From positions 619,267-683,266 of the forward strand of contig NZ_LYPC01000028.1 in the NCBI RefSeq assembly GCF_001700435.1: 64,000 nucleotides of DNA. The letters run 5' to 3'. The translations under genes and the position numbers were made by a program. The DNA comes from Paenibacillus pectinilyticus (GTDB taxonomy: Bacteria; Bacillota; Bacilli; Paenibacillales; NBRC-103111). Shown here one piece after another: positions 27,643-35,257 of this stretch (its first letter is position 1; each line of letters begins with the position of its first letter). Under the pieces are notes generated by a model. The model was given only the letters and a program-made list of their open reading frames with translations, was not told the origin of the DNA and did not search any database.

Positions 27643-30600
27643 TTATACACCTCGGCGTTGCCGCTCGAACTTCATTTTTTTCTCAATTTCGCGGTACACC
27701 TTATCCGCAATCTTCGCAATGTCCAGCTGCGGAAGCTGCTTAATCAGCTCTTGAATCTGCTCCTCGCTGAGCTCTGGTGGAGCCTGCTCAACGGGTGCTG
27801 CTGGTGTCAGTTCCTGATCTGCGCTCGATTTGGTGCGCAACCAATCCATGTCCAGCGGTGCTTCGGAGAGCTGGCTGGCTGGAGCTTGTTTATGCTCCAG
27901 CATCGCGACTGGTGCGGCGAGGTGTTCTTGTCTAGCCGTTTGGATGAGGGAATGCTGGGCGCCTATGGTTGGGACGCCCTGATGCATCGCGCCGATGCTC
28001 GGCGGCTGCGTTCGAGACTGCAGGGTCGTGCCTATTGGGGGCGCGGCTTGTTGACTCGCTCCGATGCTCGGCGGCTGCGTTCGTGATTGCAGGGTCGCGC
28101 CTTTTGGTGGCGCGGCTTGTTGATTCGCGCCGATGCTCGGCGGCTGCGTTCGGGATTGCAGGGTCGCGCCTATCGATGGCGCTGCTTGATGGCTCGCGCC
28201 GATGCCCGGCGGCTGCGTTCGCGATTGCATAGATGCGCCTATGGTTGGCGCGACTTGTTGATTCGCACCGATGCTCGGCGGCTGCGTTCGCGATTGCAGG
28301 GTCGCGCCTATCGGTGGCGCGGCTTGTTGATTCGCGCCGGTACTCGGCGGCTGCGTTCGAGACTGCAGGGTCGCGCCTTTTGGTGGCGCGCCATTGCGGT
28401 GGTCGGCGCTGCTATGCATCGCGCCGCCAGCTCTGGCTTGCCGCTGCACCTGCGTGGGCAGCGGCTTGGTTAATGCAGCAGCCCAGCCTTGGCTGCTCGT
28501 CATGCTGGCGGTGCCCTGCACGCCAGCCGTTGGTGCGGCGGCTCTGCCGGAGGCAGCCGCCAAGGTTAGACTGCCCGTCCCGCGGGCGGGCAGTTGCCGT
28601 TCTGCTGCGGCAGGCGAAGCCGCAGCTACGCCCGCAGGAGCAGCGCGAAGCGCTCCTGCGGGGCTCGCCAGCAGCGGCATGACACGAGGTGTCATGCTCG
28701 CGTTCTGGCGAGCCCTTGGCGCGCGTGCGGAGCGCGCGCCTTGCACTACCTCTGCGGCCCGCGAAGCGGCCGCAGGCTCTAACCCTTGTGCGCGCTCTTC
28801 CACTTGCGCGCTCACCATAGCCCTGATGGTTTGCTCCGCCGAATCTACTTGGAAGCGTTCCGCTTCCGTGCGGTTCTCCGAACCAAGTGCTTCCCGCTCA
28901 GACTCGCGCTCGCGATCGTCGACACGGGCTTGTCTCCGAAGATGCTCGGCTTGCGCCCCCGTCCAATTCACTACTCTACGCCTCGCGACAGCTTGAGGCT
29001 CATCGCTCTCAGATGTCACTTGTCTGGCATCACTTGCCGATACACGATCAATCAATTGTCTCAACCGTGATTCGCTTGCTCTTTGTATGAGGTTTACTTG
29101 CCCTGCCTCTGTAGCCCTTTGAATAAAATTGCGATTACTGTTTATCGGAGTTTGTCTACGTACTGGCAGACTGTTTACGATACCTTCCGATCCACTCTTG
29201 CTCATACCTTTCTCCGAACGTTCAAAACCGCGCTGAACATTAGTTCCTCTAGTTGTCTCACTAAGCAGCCCCGACTGGCGTGCAGTTTCTTCAACAAGCC
29301 CTTGTTTCGGTGCACTACCACTTTCAGAACTTACTGAACGTTGTACAAGATTCGCTCGTTCTTGAGTACCTGTTGTGCCAAATGGTCGAACTTGTTCTGA
29401 TCGATCGGTACGTCCAGGTTGCACTCCATCGTGTAGGCCTGCTGATCGTTGCACTAGTTGAGCTGATACCGCCCCTATTTTCGCTCCCAGTATCCGAGCT
29501 ATGTCTTCACTTTTTGCTCTTCTAGCCTGTATCCCGTTCTCACTTCCAGGCAATCGCCCAACAACGATTCCGTGCTCGGCTCGGCTTAGCCGCCTTAATA
29601 TCTGATCGTTATTTTCACCAATCGTTAGACGGGACCGTTTATCGTTCTCTACTCGCGATGGCGATTGCACCAAAGTTCCACGTACAGTCTGCCTACTTGG
29701 AAAACCTTCCTCTGGTTGCTCATCTCTAATAGATTGGCCCAGAGACTTACCTGTTGGCATTACACCGGATCCTCTATTTTCCTCTTCCTTAACAACACTC
29801 ATCGTTATTTCACTAGCTTGGGTACTACTTCCTTGAGTCTGAGCATGTTCAGGACCTTCAGCTCGAATCACTTGCTGATCTGTTTCCATCTCAGATGACG
29901 GTTGAGCTTGTCTCTCCTGAGCCGTTTCACTTGCCACTTGAGGTTGTTCAATGGGATCTGCTGCGCCGCTTCGTCGTGGAAATGTGCCATTTTCAACTTG
30001 CCCTGCACGCAGGATGAGTTGTCCTCTTGCCCATGTATCTCTTCGGCTCATATTTGGTGCACTTGCATCACTAACAGAATCTTGGGTTTGCGATGAAATG
30101 CGAAGATTAACTTGCCTTGATACAAATTGGCCTACATCCATCTTCCGCTGTATCGTGGCTTGTTGTTCTCTCACGCGGTCCAATCGTGATAGACTGCCAG
30201 CTCGCCGAATCATATCGATGGGGGAGCGGCTTCCTCTTTTCCCAGCAACAATATCAGTTGCTTGACTGGTTAACCCACTATTACTTGGTGCACTTGAACT
30301 TGAACTTGCTCTTGAACTTGCACTTGCACTTCCATTTGCGCTTTCTCTTGTACCCGCGCTTGCACCTGTCTTATTACGCTCACTTGTCCCTGCACTTGCA
30401 CTTTCCACACGCGATCCCAACCGACTAGTCGAACCACTTTCTATTACCTGCGTGGTTGGAGCCTGATTCTGTCTATTAGATACAGCAGCAGTACCAGTAT
30501 CCATTAGATTGGATTCTTTCTGTAACTTGCGCTGAAGAACCAAAGGTCCTTCTGTCATTGATTTACTAGATCTCTCGAAAGACATAGTGCTCTGTGCAAC

Positions 30601-33519
30601 CTTGGCTGCAATTTCTGCAGCTAAAGCCTGTCTAGCTCCTCCAAAAGTTAAAGGACCTGCACTTACTTCCGGTGAAACTGAGTTATGTTGGCCCACAAGA
30701 TGCTTGTTGCCATCGTCCAATGGACCCTTTGGTGATCGTAAAACACGCCCACCCTCTTGCATCTCTGAGCCAATATTCTTAGCTGATCTCGGCATCATCG
30801 TTCCGAGCGTCTTCAAACTAGCCTTGGTAATCTTAGCTGCTATATCAAAAGCTAACTGACCCGTAGGCAGTTTGCTTTCATTAACCGGTACATGGTTCTC
30901 CAATTGGTCAGTTTGCCTAACCCGTTGAGGTCTACTATGATCCTCTTGTTCTCTCGTTGTTTCTGTAGAACGGTGGACGGCATCCGTATTCTTAAATGGC
31001 GCCTCCCTGCCCGCTTTTCGAGTCATTCCAATCGTTTTATGTAAACTTGAAACGGTCCTTTCGGTTCCATTCCACTTATCATCCCTAGCTTTACTGGCCG
31101 ACTTAGCTCTAACTTCTGCACTAAGATCTGGTTTGGCAAAGACATTCCTATCATTTGTCTCAAGCCATCCGTGGGAAGTAGCCTGAAAACTATTGTTACT
31201 CACACTATTATTTATACTTCTTACCAAAGAATCAGCAGAAGAGGGTTGTCTTTGTTGAATAACGAGCTGTTGAAGCCAGTTCTCGTTGCTTTGAATTTTC
31301 TCGACCGTTGACCTTGTCTTCCCCTTATCCTGAGCAGCAAGCTTTCTAAAAATCTTGCTCGGCAGAGGTGTCACGGCTGTTGCACGTTTCGAAACGACTG
31401 CTTGCTGATCTATTCTACGAACAGTCTCAGGTTGAAATAGTCCTTCGACATGTGAGTTGAAATTTGGTTGATTTAATCTGCGTTCCATCGAACTACTGTT
31501 AATCGATTTCGCAGACTCTCTGCCCTCGTCGTTGCTCGTAATTGGTGTACGAGAACGTCCTCTTGTCGGATTAACAATCTGTTCTACATTTTCTTCACTT
31601 GCTTGTTCTGAAATATCTTCTTGAGCATGCTTCAAGTTGAGCACTTGAGCTGCTTGTTCATGATCCTGCTCTAGGCCTGTTGCTTGTCCCTCTTGAATGT
31701 TCTGCCTAACTAGTCTTTCTTCTCTAGCTTGAATATCTTCTTTTTCCAGTTGCTCCTGCTTGCGTTCTTCCTGCCGTTGCTCAGACACCTGTGAACTAAC
31801 AGTTTGCCTTTGCACATCGGATAGCCCCTGCTGCTCATTAACCTGAAGCAATGGTTGCTGCTGATCGGCAGATTGATCTCGCTGTATCTCTGAAGCCTGT
31901 AGTTGAAGCTCCTCACGTTGTTGCTGCATGTGCCGAATGACATTGGCTGCTTCTGAACGTTGTTCTTCTAGATTATTGAAGACCCGTTGTTGTTGAGTGA
32001 TCTCAGCTTGATCAGCTTTCACAACTTGTTCGCCTGATTTGCGCCACACCGGTGTCACCCGTGAGTCTGTCTGCCAAGCCTGAGGACTCCGGTCAACGGC
32101 ATTCGATCTCGCTGTAGTCTGCATAGATCTAGGTAATCTTGACGTTAAACTCGCAGCATTAATCGCCATCAGTTGTTGACTTGCGGCTAGAACACCTTTT
32201 GCTATCGAAGCATTACCTCTATTTGTTTGTTTCTTTTCACTATTCGGCGCTTCTTCAGCGGGTTGCTGACCTGCTTGTGCTCCCTGAGCTTCCGCATGTT
32301 TAAGTAATAAACTGCGAATAAAACGCACTGAACTCGGTGTTGCTTCTGATGAGAAAGGACCTTCACCTAGCTTCAAAGATTTCCTATCATGATCTGTTTC
32401 TGCAATAAGGGTCAATCTACGGACTTCTTTGTTAGCTGTGTCTAGCAAGTTTGGCTGAGATGCCCCGCCTTGATTCATTTGCGTTTGGGTCACATCTTGC
32501 AAGATGAGCTTCGCCACATTCATAAATGAAGGCTGCGTTTGAAGAACAGACTTCACTGACGAAAGTGCTCCAACCGTACTGTCGGTCTGCTGTCCAGCAA
32601 TTAACTTCCCAGCTTGAAACTGTTGTAACCATTCGGAAGTGCTGCGTACGGCATCCACATGCTGAGCGACGCTCGTATGCGTAGCCTTAACTGAGGCTCC
32701 TCCATTGTCTTCACTAGGACGAGATGAACGATGTTCTTGCCCCTCACGCAAAGCTTGCTTATATAATAAATGCAATGTTTTTTGCTGGATATTCGTTGTG
32801 TGATTTGCCTGTTGTACGTCATTTCCCTTTGAATCTGCTGGAATCTTCTTGCTTTCAGCAGCATGAGTCAACATGCCAATTGAAGCAACAAGCTGCCTCA
32901 TCGAACGCCCCATAATGGGTGAGTTTCGTTTATTAATGGCATTAATTTTTTCTTGTTTGGACTTCACTTCATCCTTATTAACGGCATGAACGGTCTCTTG
33001 TACAGGCAGGGGCTGAGTTGCCAGCTTCCTGTCTTTCTTACTTTTACGTCCTCTCTTCTTAAACGGTTGATCAACTATCGCTGCAACCTGCTCGGAAGAA
33101 GCATGTTCTTCTTGTGTAGAACTTTCATTGATGTTGACTTCCTTCGGCAGACGATAACCACTTTGGGTAATTAGCTGTTGCAATTGCCCAATCATGTGCT
33201 GCTTCGTAATCAATGGTGCAGATTCGGGGTGCTTTAAATTCTGCAATTGCAGCTGCAATTGTAAAACCCACGCCCGATCACTCGGGTTCTTGATGGAGGC
33301 TAATTCTTTATCTGTTAATACACCTTTGCCCTTAAAAATGAGAGCAAACATACCTAAATAATTGTTACGATCAAATCCGTACTTCCCCATGATGCCAGAA
33401 GCGAATTGCTTCGCTTGACGGGAGGTCTGACCGACCGTAGACCTGCGTTTACCTTCAGCAAAACGTAACGAACCCTTTTTTCGTTTCCCAAGGGGTGTAT
33501 GCGATTGTCGAGAGTTCAT
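27643..33519 (-). CDS. Giant repeat-rich, cysteine-free eCIS protein (candidate tape measure/ruler)
   Basis: A 1958-residue protein, ATG 33519 with GGGGG 7 bases upstream. Residues about 35-130 look folded (GIMGKYGFDRNNYLGMF, KNPSDRAWVLQLQLQ). The long middle is Gln/Ser/Arg/Glu-rich and probably disordered, with a coiled-coil-like stretch near 520-630, many short QRxA/QRS motifs (LVQRS, FIQRA, LIQRA), an Ala/Pro/Arg-rich GC-rich part near 1590-1690 and six 23-residue repeats near 1710-1850. The C-terminal helix (LSEEQIQELIKQL...YREIEKKMKFERQRRG) looks conserved. I see no cysteine. No ordinary Afp14-type tape measure is present, and this gene holds the phage tape-measure position (chaperone, tube 2, giant, LysM). 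Ruler function is inference; a cargo, tether or fibre is possible. Confidence 0.8.
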   Translation of the reverse strand: MNSRQSHTPLGKRKKGSLRFAEGKRRSTVGQTSRQAKQFASGIMGKYGFDRNNYLGMFALIFKGKGVLTDKELASIKNPSDRAWVLQLQLQLQNLKHPESAPLITKQHMIGQLQQLITQSGYRLPKEVNINESSTQEEHASSEQVAAIVDQPFKKRGRKSKKDRKLATQPLPVQETVHAVNKDEVKSKQEKINAINKRNSPIMGRSMRQLVASIGMLTHAAESKKIPADSKGNDVQQANHTTNIQQKTLHLLYKQALREGQEHRSSRPSEDNGGASVKATHTSVAQHVDAVRSTSEWLQQFQAGKLIAGQQTDSTVGALSSVKSVLQTQPSFMNVAKLILQDVTQTQMNQGGASQPNLLDTANKEVRRLTLIAETDHDRKSLKLGEGPFSSEATPSSVRFIRSLLLKHAEAQGAQAGQQPAEEAPNSEKKQTNRGNASIAKGVLAASQQLMAINAASLTSRLPRSMQTTARSNAVDRSPQAWQTDSRVTPVWRKSGEQVVKADQAEITQQQRVFNNLEEQRSEAANVIRHMQQQREELQLQASEIQRDQSADQQQPLLQVNEQQGLSDVQRQTVSSQVSEQRQEERKQEQLEKEDIQAREERLVRQNIQEGQATGLEQDHEQAAQVLNLKHAQEDISEQASEENVEQIVNPTRGRSRTPITSNDEGRESAKSINSSSMERRLNQPNFNSHVEGLFQPETVRRIDQQAVVSKRATAVTPLPSKIFRKLAAQDKGKTRSTVEKIQSNENWLQQLVIQQRQPSSADSLVRSINNSVSNNSFQATSHGWLETNDRNVFAKPDLSAEVRAKSASKARDDKWNGTERTVSSLHKTIGMTRKAGREAPFKNTDAVHRSTETTREQEDHSRPQRVRQTDQLENHVPVNESKLPTGQLAFDIAAKITKASLKTLGTMMPRSAKNIGSEMQEGGRVLRSPKGPLDDGNKHLVGQHNSVSPEVSAGPLTFGGARQALAAEIAAKVAQSTMSFERSSKSMTEGPLVLQRKLQKESNLMDTGTAAVSNRQNQAPTTQVIESGSTSRLGSRVESASAGTSERNKTGASAGTRESANGSASASSRASSSSSAPSNSGLTSQATDIVAGKRGSRSPIDMIRRAGSLSRLDRVREQQATIQRKMDVGQFVSRQVNLRISSQTQDSVSDASAPNMSRRDTWARGQLILRAGQVENGTFPRRSGAADPIEQPQVASETAQERQAQPSSEMETDQQVIRAEGPEHAQTQGSSTQASEITMSVVKEEENRGSGVMPTGKSLGQSIRDEQPEEGFPSRQTVRGTLVQSPSRVENDKRSRLTIGENNDQILRRLSRAEHGIVVGRLPGSENGIQARRAKSEDIARILGAKIGAVSAQLVQRSAGLHDGVQPGRTDRSEQVRPFGTTGTQERANLVQRSVSSESGSAPKQGLVEETARQSGLLSETTRGTNVQRGFERSEKGMSKSGSEGIVNSLPVRRQTPINSNRNFIQRATEAGQVNLIQRASESRLRQLIDRVSASDARQVTSESDEPQAVARRRVVNWTGAQAEHLRRQARVDDRERESEREALGSENRTEAERFQVDSAEQTIRAMVSAQVEERAQGLEPAAASRAAEVVQGARSARAPRARQNASMTPRVMPLLASPAGALRAAPAGVAAASPAAAERQLPARGTGSLTLAAASGRAAAPTAGVQGTASMTSSQGWAAALTKPLPTQVQRQARAGGAMHSSADHRNGAPPKGATLQSRTQPPSTGANQQAAPPIGATLQSRTQPPSIGANQQVAPTIGASMQSRTQPPGIGASHQAAPSIGATLQSRTQPPSIGANQQAAPPKGATLQSRTQPPSIGASQQAAPPIGTTLQSRTQPPSIGAMHQGVPTIGAQHSLIQTARQEHLAAPVAMLEHKQAPASQLSEAPLDMDWLRTKSSADQELTPAAPVEQAPPELSEEQIQELIKQLPQLDIAKIADKVYREIEKKMKFERQRRGV
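27981..28397. repeat. 69-bp in-frame tandem repeat within the giant eCIS gene
   Basis: The core GGCGGCTGCGTTCG recurs at 28001, 28070, 28139, 28208, 28277 and 28346, exactly 69 bases apart. On the minus strand each unit encodes 23 residues of the type APPIGATLQSRTQPPSIG plus a 5-residue joint (ANQQA, ASHQA). Flanking degenerate units extend the array slightly. Unit variation (PPK, PTI, PSI) is at a few fixed positions. Confidence 0.93.
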
Positions 33520-33533
33520 GAACAATCCCCCTA

Positions 33534-33573
33534 AAAGTTTTGCGTAGCAAAACTAGCATCGTAAGCATAATCT
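33534..33573 (-). promoter_or_regulatory. Leader element copy 2, before the giant eCIS gene
   Basis: Minus strand: AAGATTATGCTTACGATGCT, then a perfect hairpin AGTTTTGC-TAC-GCAAAACT just before the ribosome site. A diverged copy lies at 34658-34698 before the chaperone gene. The hairpin so close to the ribosome site suggests an effect on mRNA processing or initiation. Confidence 0.5.
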
Positions 33574-33605
33574 TTGAGTTTTCGTAAGAAAACTAACTTC
33601 GTTGC

Positions 33606-34055
33606 TTACTTCTTAAAAATCGTCTTCAAACCCGCATGCACCAGCTCAATCGACTCGATGGCGACATTGGCGCTGCTTGCATTGAGATCGGGTCCGTTCC
33701 ATTTCACAGGAAATGCACTCGTGAATTCCCAACGGCACATCTCTTTTCCCTCAGCGTTGTACAAAAGAATAGAGCCATTCTTCCGACTGATTTTGCCTTG
33801 AGCCGCATTATTGTACCAATCCCAGAGTTCACTGGAGTTGCTGATACCCCTTTTGAGAATGATATTCGGATATTTCGTATGTTGAACCATGTAGTGAGGG
33901 TGCGTATTCAAACCGCCTTCCCAATACGGCTTTACTTCGATCTCTGACTTCATGCCCGTCACCTCGGAAAACCCTCCGACGATCAGCCCATCAAGCTCAA
34001 CTAGAAAACGAAAATTACCGCCTACATTATGCAATTTAGAAGGCTTCGTTGCCAT
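33606..34055 (-). CDS. eCIS tube protein 2 (Afp5/Afp1, gp19 family)
   Basis: A 149-residue tube-family protein: GGNFRFLVELDGLIVGGFSEVTGM, KRGISNSSELWDWYNNAAQGKISRKNGSILLY, PVKWNGPDLNASSANVAIESIELVHAGL. It is clearly homologous to the tube protein at 34782 but differs in length and loops. In Afp/PVC particles the second tube protein makes the first ring on the hub; that is the likely job. It starts 17 bases after the end of the DUF6760 frame with GAGGTGAG upstream, and precedes the giant gene. Confidence 0.9.
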   Translation of the reverse strand: MATKPSKLHNVGGNFRFLVELDGLIVGGFSEVTGMKSEIEVKPYWEGGLNTHPHYMVQHTKYPNIILKRGISNSSELWDWYNNAAQGKISRKNGSILLYNAEGKEMCRWEFTSAFPVKWNGPDLNASSANVAIESIELVHAGLKTIFKK

Positions 34056-34072
34056 TGTTCGTTACTCACCTC

Positions 34073-34282
34073 TTACCGAAAAACATCAAACGGATTGTCT
34101 GGCTGTTTCTTACCTTCTTCGTTCAAATTACGGTTGATGCGGGAAATTTCCTCGCACCACGTTCGGCGTTCACGGTGTTCCATGGACATAATTTCATCAT
34201 GTGACCAATGAAAATAGTAAGCGATGAAGCCTACTTCCTCATATATTTTGTCTATGGGATAGCCCGTTACGCCATCTCGTCC
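34073..34282 (-). CDS. DUF6760-like frame, probably expressed by -1 frameshift from the chaperone gene
   Basis: The frame encodes GRDGVTGYPIDKIYEEVGFIAYYFHWSHDEIMSMEHRERRTWCEEISRINRN-type sequence (about 69 residues from the shift point), a small conserved eCIS domain of unknown function. Between its upstream in-frame stop and the Met at 34189 there is no ATG, GTG or TTG, yet the conserved domain begins about 27 residues before that Met. The frame is -1 relative to the preceding gene and overlaps its end; a T TTT TTG heptamer lies at 34288-34282. The simplest reading is a 188-residue fusion. The alternative is initiation at a non-standard GTA (34270) overlapping the stop as GTAA. Coordinates start at the first -1 codon. 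Confidence 0.7.
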   Translation of the reverse strand, partial: GRDGVTGYPIDKIYEEVGFIAYYFHWSHDEIMSMEHRERRTWCEEISRINRNLNEEGKKQPDNPFDVFR

Positions 34283-34638
34283 AAAAAAGACACGTCCACA
34301 TCGAACTCATGCTCACATTTCGGACAGCTCGTGTGAACCGTAGGCACGTCCATTTCGTTAATTTGACGATAGAAATTTTGCAAGAATGCGAGATCTGCTG
34401 TGAAAAACTTTTCGACAACACGTGTATCAATCGCACGTAAGTCACCCAAATTCGTAATGACGCGTGTAAGTAGGATAATGGTTAAATAACCTGGATTTTG
34501 CTGAACACGTTGGTCACGCATAGGTAGAATTTCATCTGCTGCTGTTGCTAGACGCATAACCCCTCTTTTGTGCAGTGTACCATTGTCATCCACGTACCCT
34601 CTAGGAAGTTCGAACTCATATTCTGTTTTGAAAGCCAT
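34267..34638 (-). CDS. eCIS tail-assembly/baseplate chaperone-like protein
   Basis: A 123-residue protein starting MAFKTEYEFELPRGYVD at 34638 (AAGGAGG 11 bases upstream); longer in-frame starts to 34722 lack a ribosome site and run through the leader element. Members of this family (annotated as tail assembly or T4-type hub assembly chaperone) occur beside eCIS tubes. GVMRLATAADEILPMRD and NPGYLTIILLTRVITNLG (about 25-65) are conserved, and the end has a CPKC half of a possible zinc knuckle (about residue 108). It lies between the first tube and the giant gene, as gpG lies between tube and tape measure in lambda. A slippery heptamer near its end can join it to the DUF6760 frame. Confidence 0.82.
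   Translation of the reverse strand: MAFKTEYEFELPRGYVDDNGTLHKRGVMRLATAADEILPMRDQRVQQNPGYLTIILLTRVITNLGDLRAIDTRVVEKFFTADLAFLQNFYRQINEMDVPTVHTSCPKCEHEFDVDVSFLDEMA
34282..34288 (-). promoter_or_regulatory. Candidate programmed -1 frameshift site T TTT TTG
   Basis: In the zero frame the codons are TCT TTT TTG GAC GAG ATG GCG TAA, so the heptamer T TTT TTG is correctly phased (X XXY YYZ). A shift gives ...SFL then GRDGVTGYP in the -1 frame. Only a weak hairpin (ATGG/CCAT arms) is visible downstream. The same heptamer is, to my recollection, the one used by the E/E' tail genes of phage P2. Confidence 0.65.
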
Positions 34639-34657
34639 GTTGTTAGTTACCTCCTTC

Positions 34658-34698
34658 AAGTTTTTCGCCAGCAAACTGGCCTTGTAAGCATAATCTTC
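34658..34698 (-). promoter_or_regulatory. Leader element copy 1, before the chaperone gene
   Basis: Minus strand: GAAGATTATGCTTACAAGGC, then an imperfect hairpin AGTTTGCTGGCGAAAAACT next to GAAGGAGG. It aligns along about 40 bases with the leader of the giant gene at 33534-33573. Confidence 0.5.
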
Positions 34699-34723
34699 GT
34701 GATGATCAGGCTTAGCGCCCAAA

Positions 34724-34774
34724 GAAAAAATAAGAGTTAGGAACCGGAGGTATTCGCCCCGGCACCTACTCTAA
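34724..34774 (-). terminator. Partial terminator/attenuator after the first tube gene
   Basis: Minus strand: GGTTAGAGTAGGT ... CCTAACTCT outer stem with one bulge, CCGG/CCGG inner pairs, then TTATTTTTT. A leaky stop here would make sheath and tube, needed in many copies, more abundant than hub and baseplate proteins. Confidence 0.7.
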
Positions 34775-34781
34775 CCTTGCA

Positions 34782-35216
34782 TTACTTCGTGCGTGTCATA
34801 CCTTCATGAGCAAGCTCTAAGCTCTCAATAGCAACTTCGTTCCCAGTCCCTTTGAAGCTTGGTGCTGAGTACTTGGATGGCCATGCTTCGATAACCTGCC
34901 AAGTCGCCACATCTCCGCCTTCTTCGTTGATCGCGATGATCGTAACGGTTTTGCGGGAGATTTTGCCTTGAATGGACTCTGACATCCAGTTGTACATATC
35001 CATGGAGTCAGTAACTCCCCATTTCAATGAGATGTTACCGTATTTAGCAAGTCCCGGAAGTTTCCGAGGCGTGATGGTTTCGTTTCCTTCGCGGTATTCA
35101 ATTACCGAAAGTGAAGCGTCAAATCCAGAGATTTCACTGAATCCCGCCTGCTGAATACCTTCTACTTCAATTCTGAATCTAAAATTGCGGTATGGATCCC
35201 TACGTTCGCCAGCCAT
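34782..35216 (-). CDS. eCIS tube protein 1 (Afp1, gp19 family)
   Basis: A 144-residue inner-tube protein: DPYRNFRFRIEVEGIQQAGFSEISGFD, KWGVTDSMDMYNWMSESIQGKISRKTVTII, PSFKGTGNEVAIESLELAHEGM. It should polymerise into the hexameric-ring tube through which cargo passes. It follows the sheath gene by about 40 bases with a good ribosome site, and is followed by a hairpin with a T run, consistent with high output of sheath plus tube. Confidence 0.94.
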   Translation of the reverse strand: MAGERRDPYRNFRFRIEVEGIQQAGFSEISGFDASLSVIEYREGNETITPRKLPGLAKYGNISLKWGVTDSMDMYNWMSESIQGKISRKTVTIIAINEEGGDVATWQVIEAWPSKYSAPSFKGTGNEVAIESLELAHEGMTRTK

Positions 35217-35257
35217 AGTATACCCCTTTCCTAATATGCGTAATGTCTAACGTTAGA

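Noticed and set aside
27643-28996. Long plus-strand reading frames opposite the giant gene's C-terminal repeats
   Set aside because: They arise from the GC-rich 69-bp repeat, lack ribosome sites and are antisense to a well-supported gene.
27643-33519. DUF4157-type eCIS metalloprotease toxin in the giant protein
   Set aside because: The QRS/QRA motifs recall such proteins, but I find no HExxH-like motif or DUF4157 core.
34073-34189. DUF6760 gene starting at the internal Met (34189)
   Set aside because: This would remove the most conserved part of the domain (GYPIDKIYEEVGFIAYYFHW), and no ribosome site precedes that Met.
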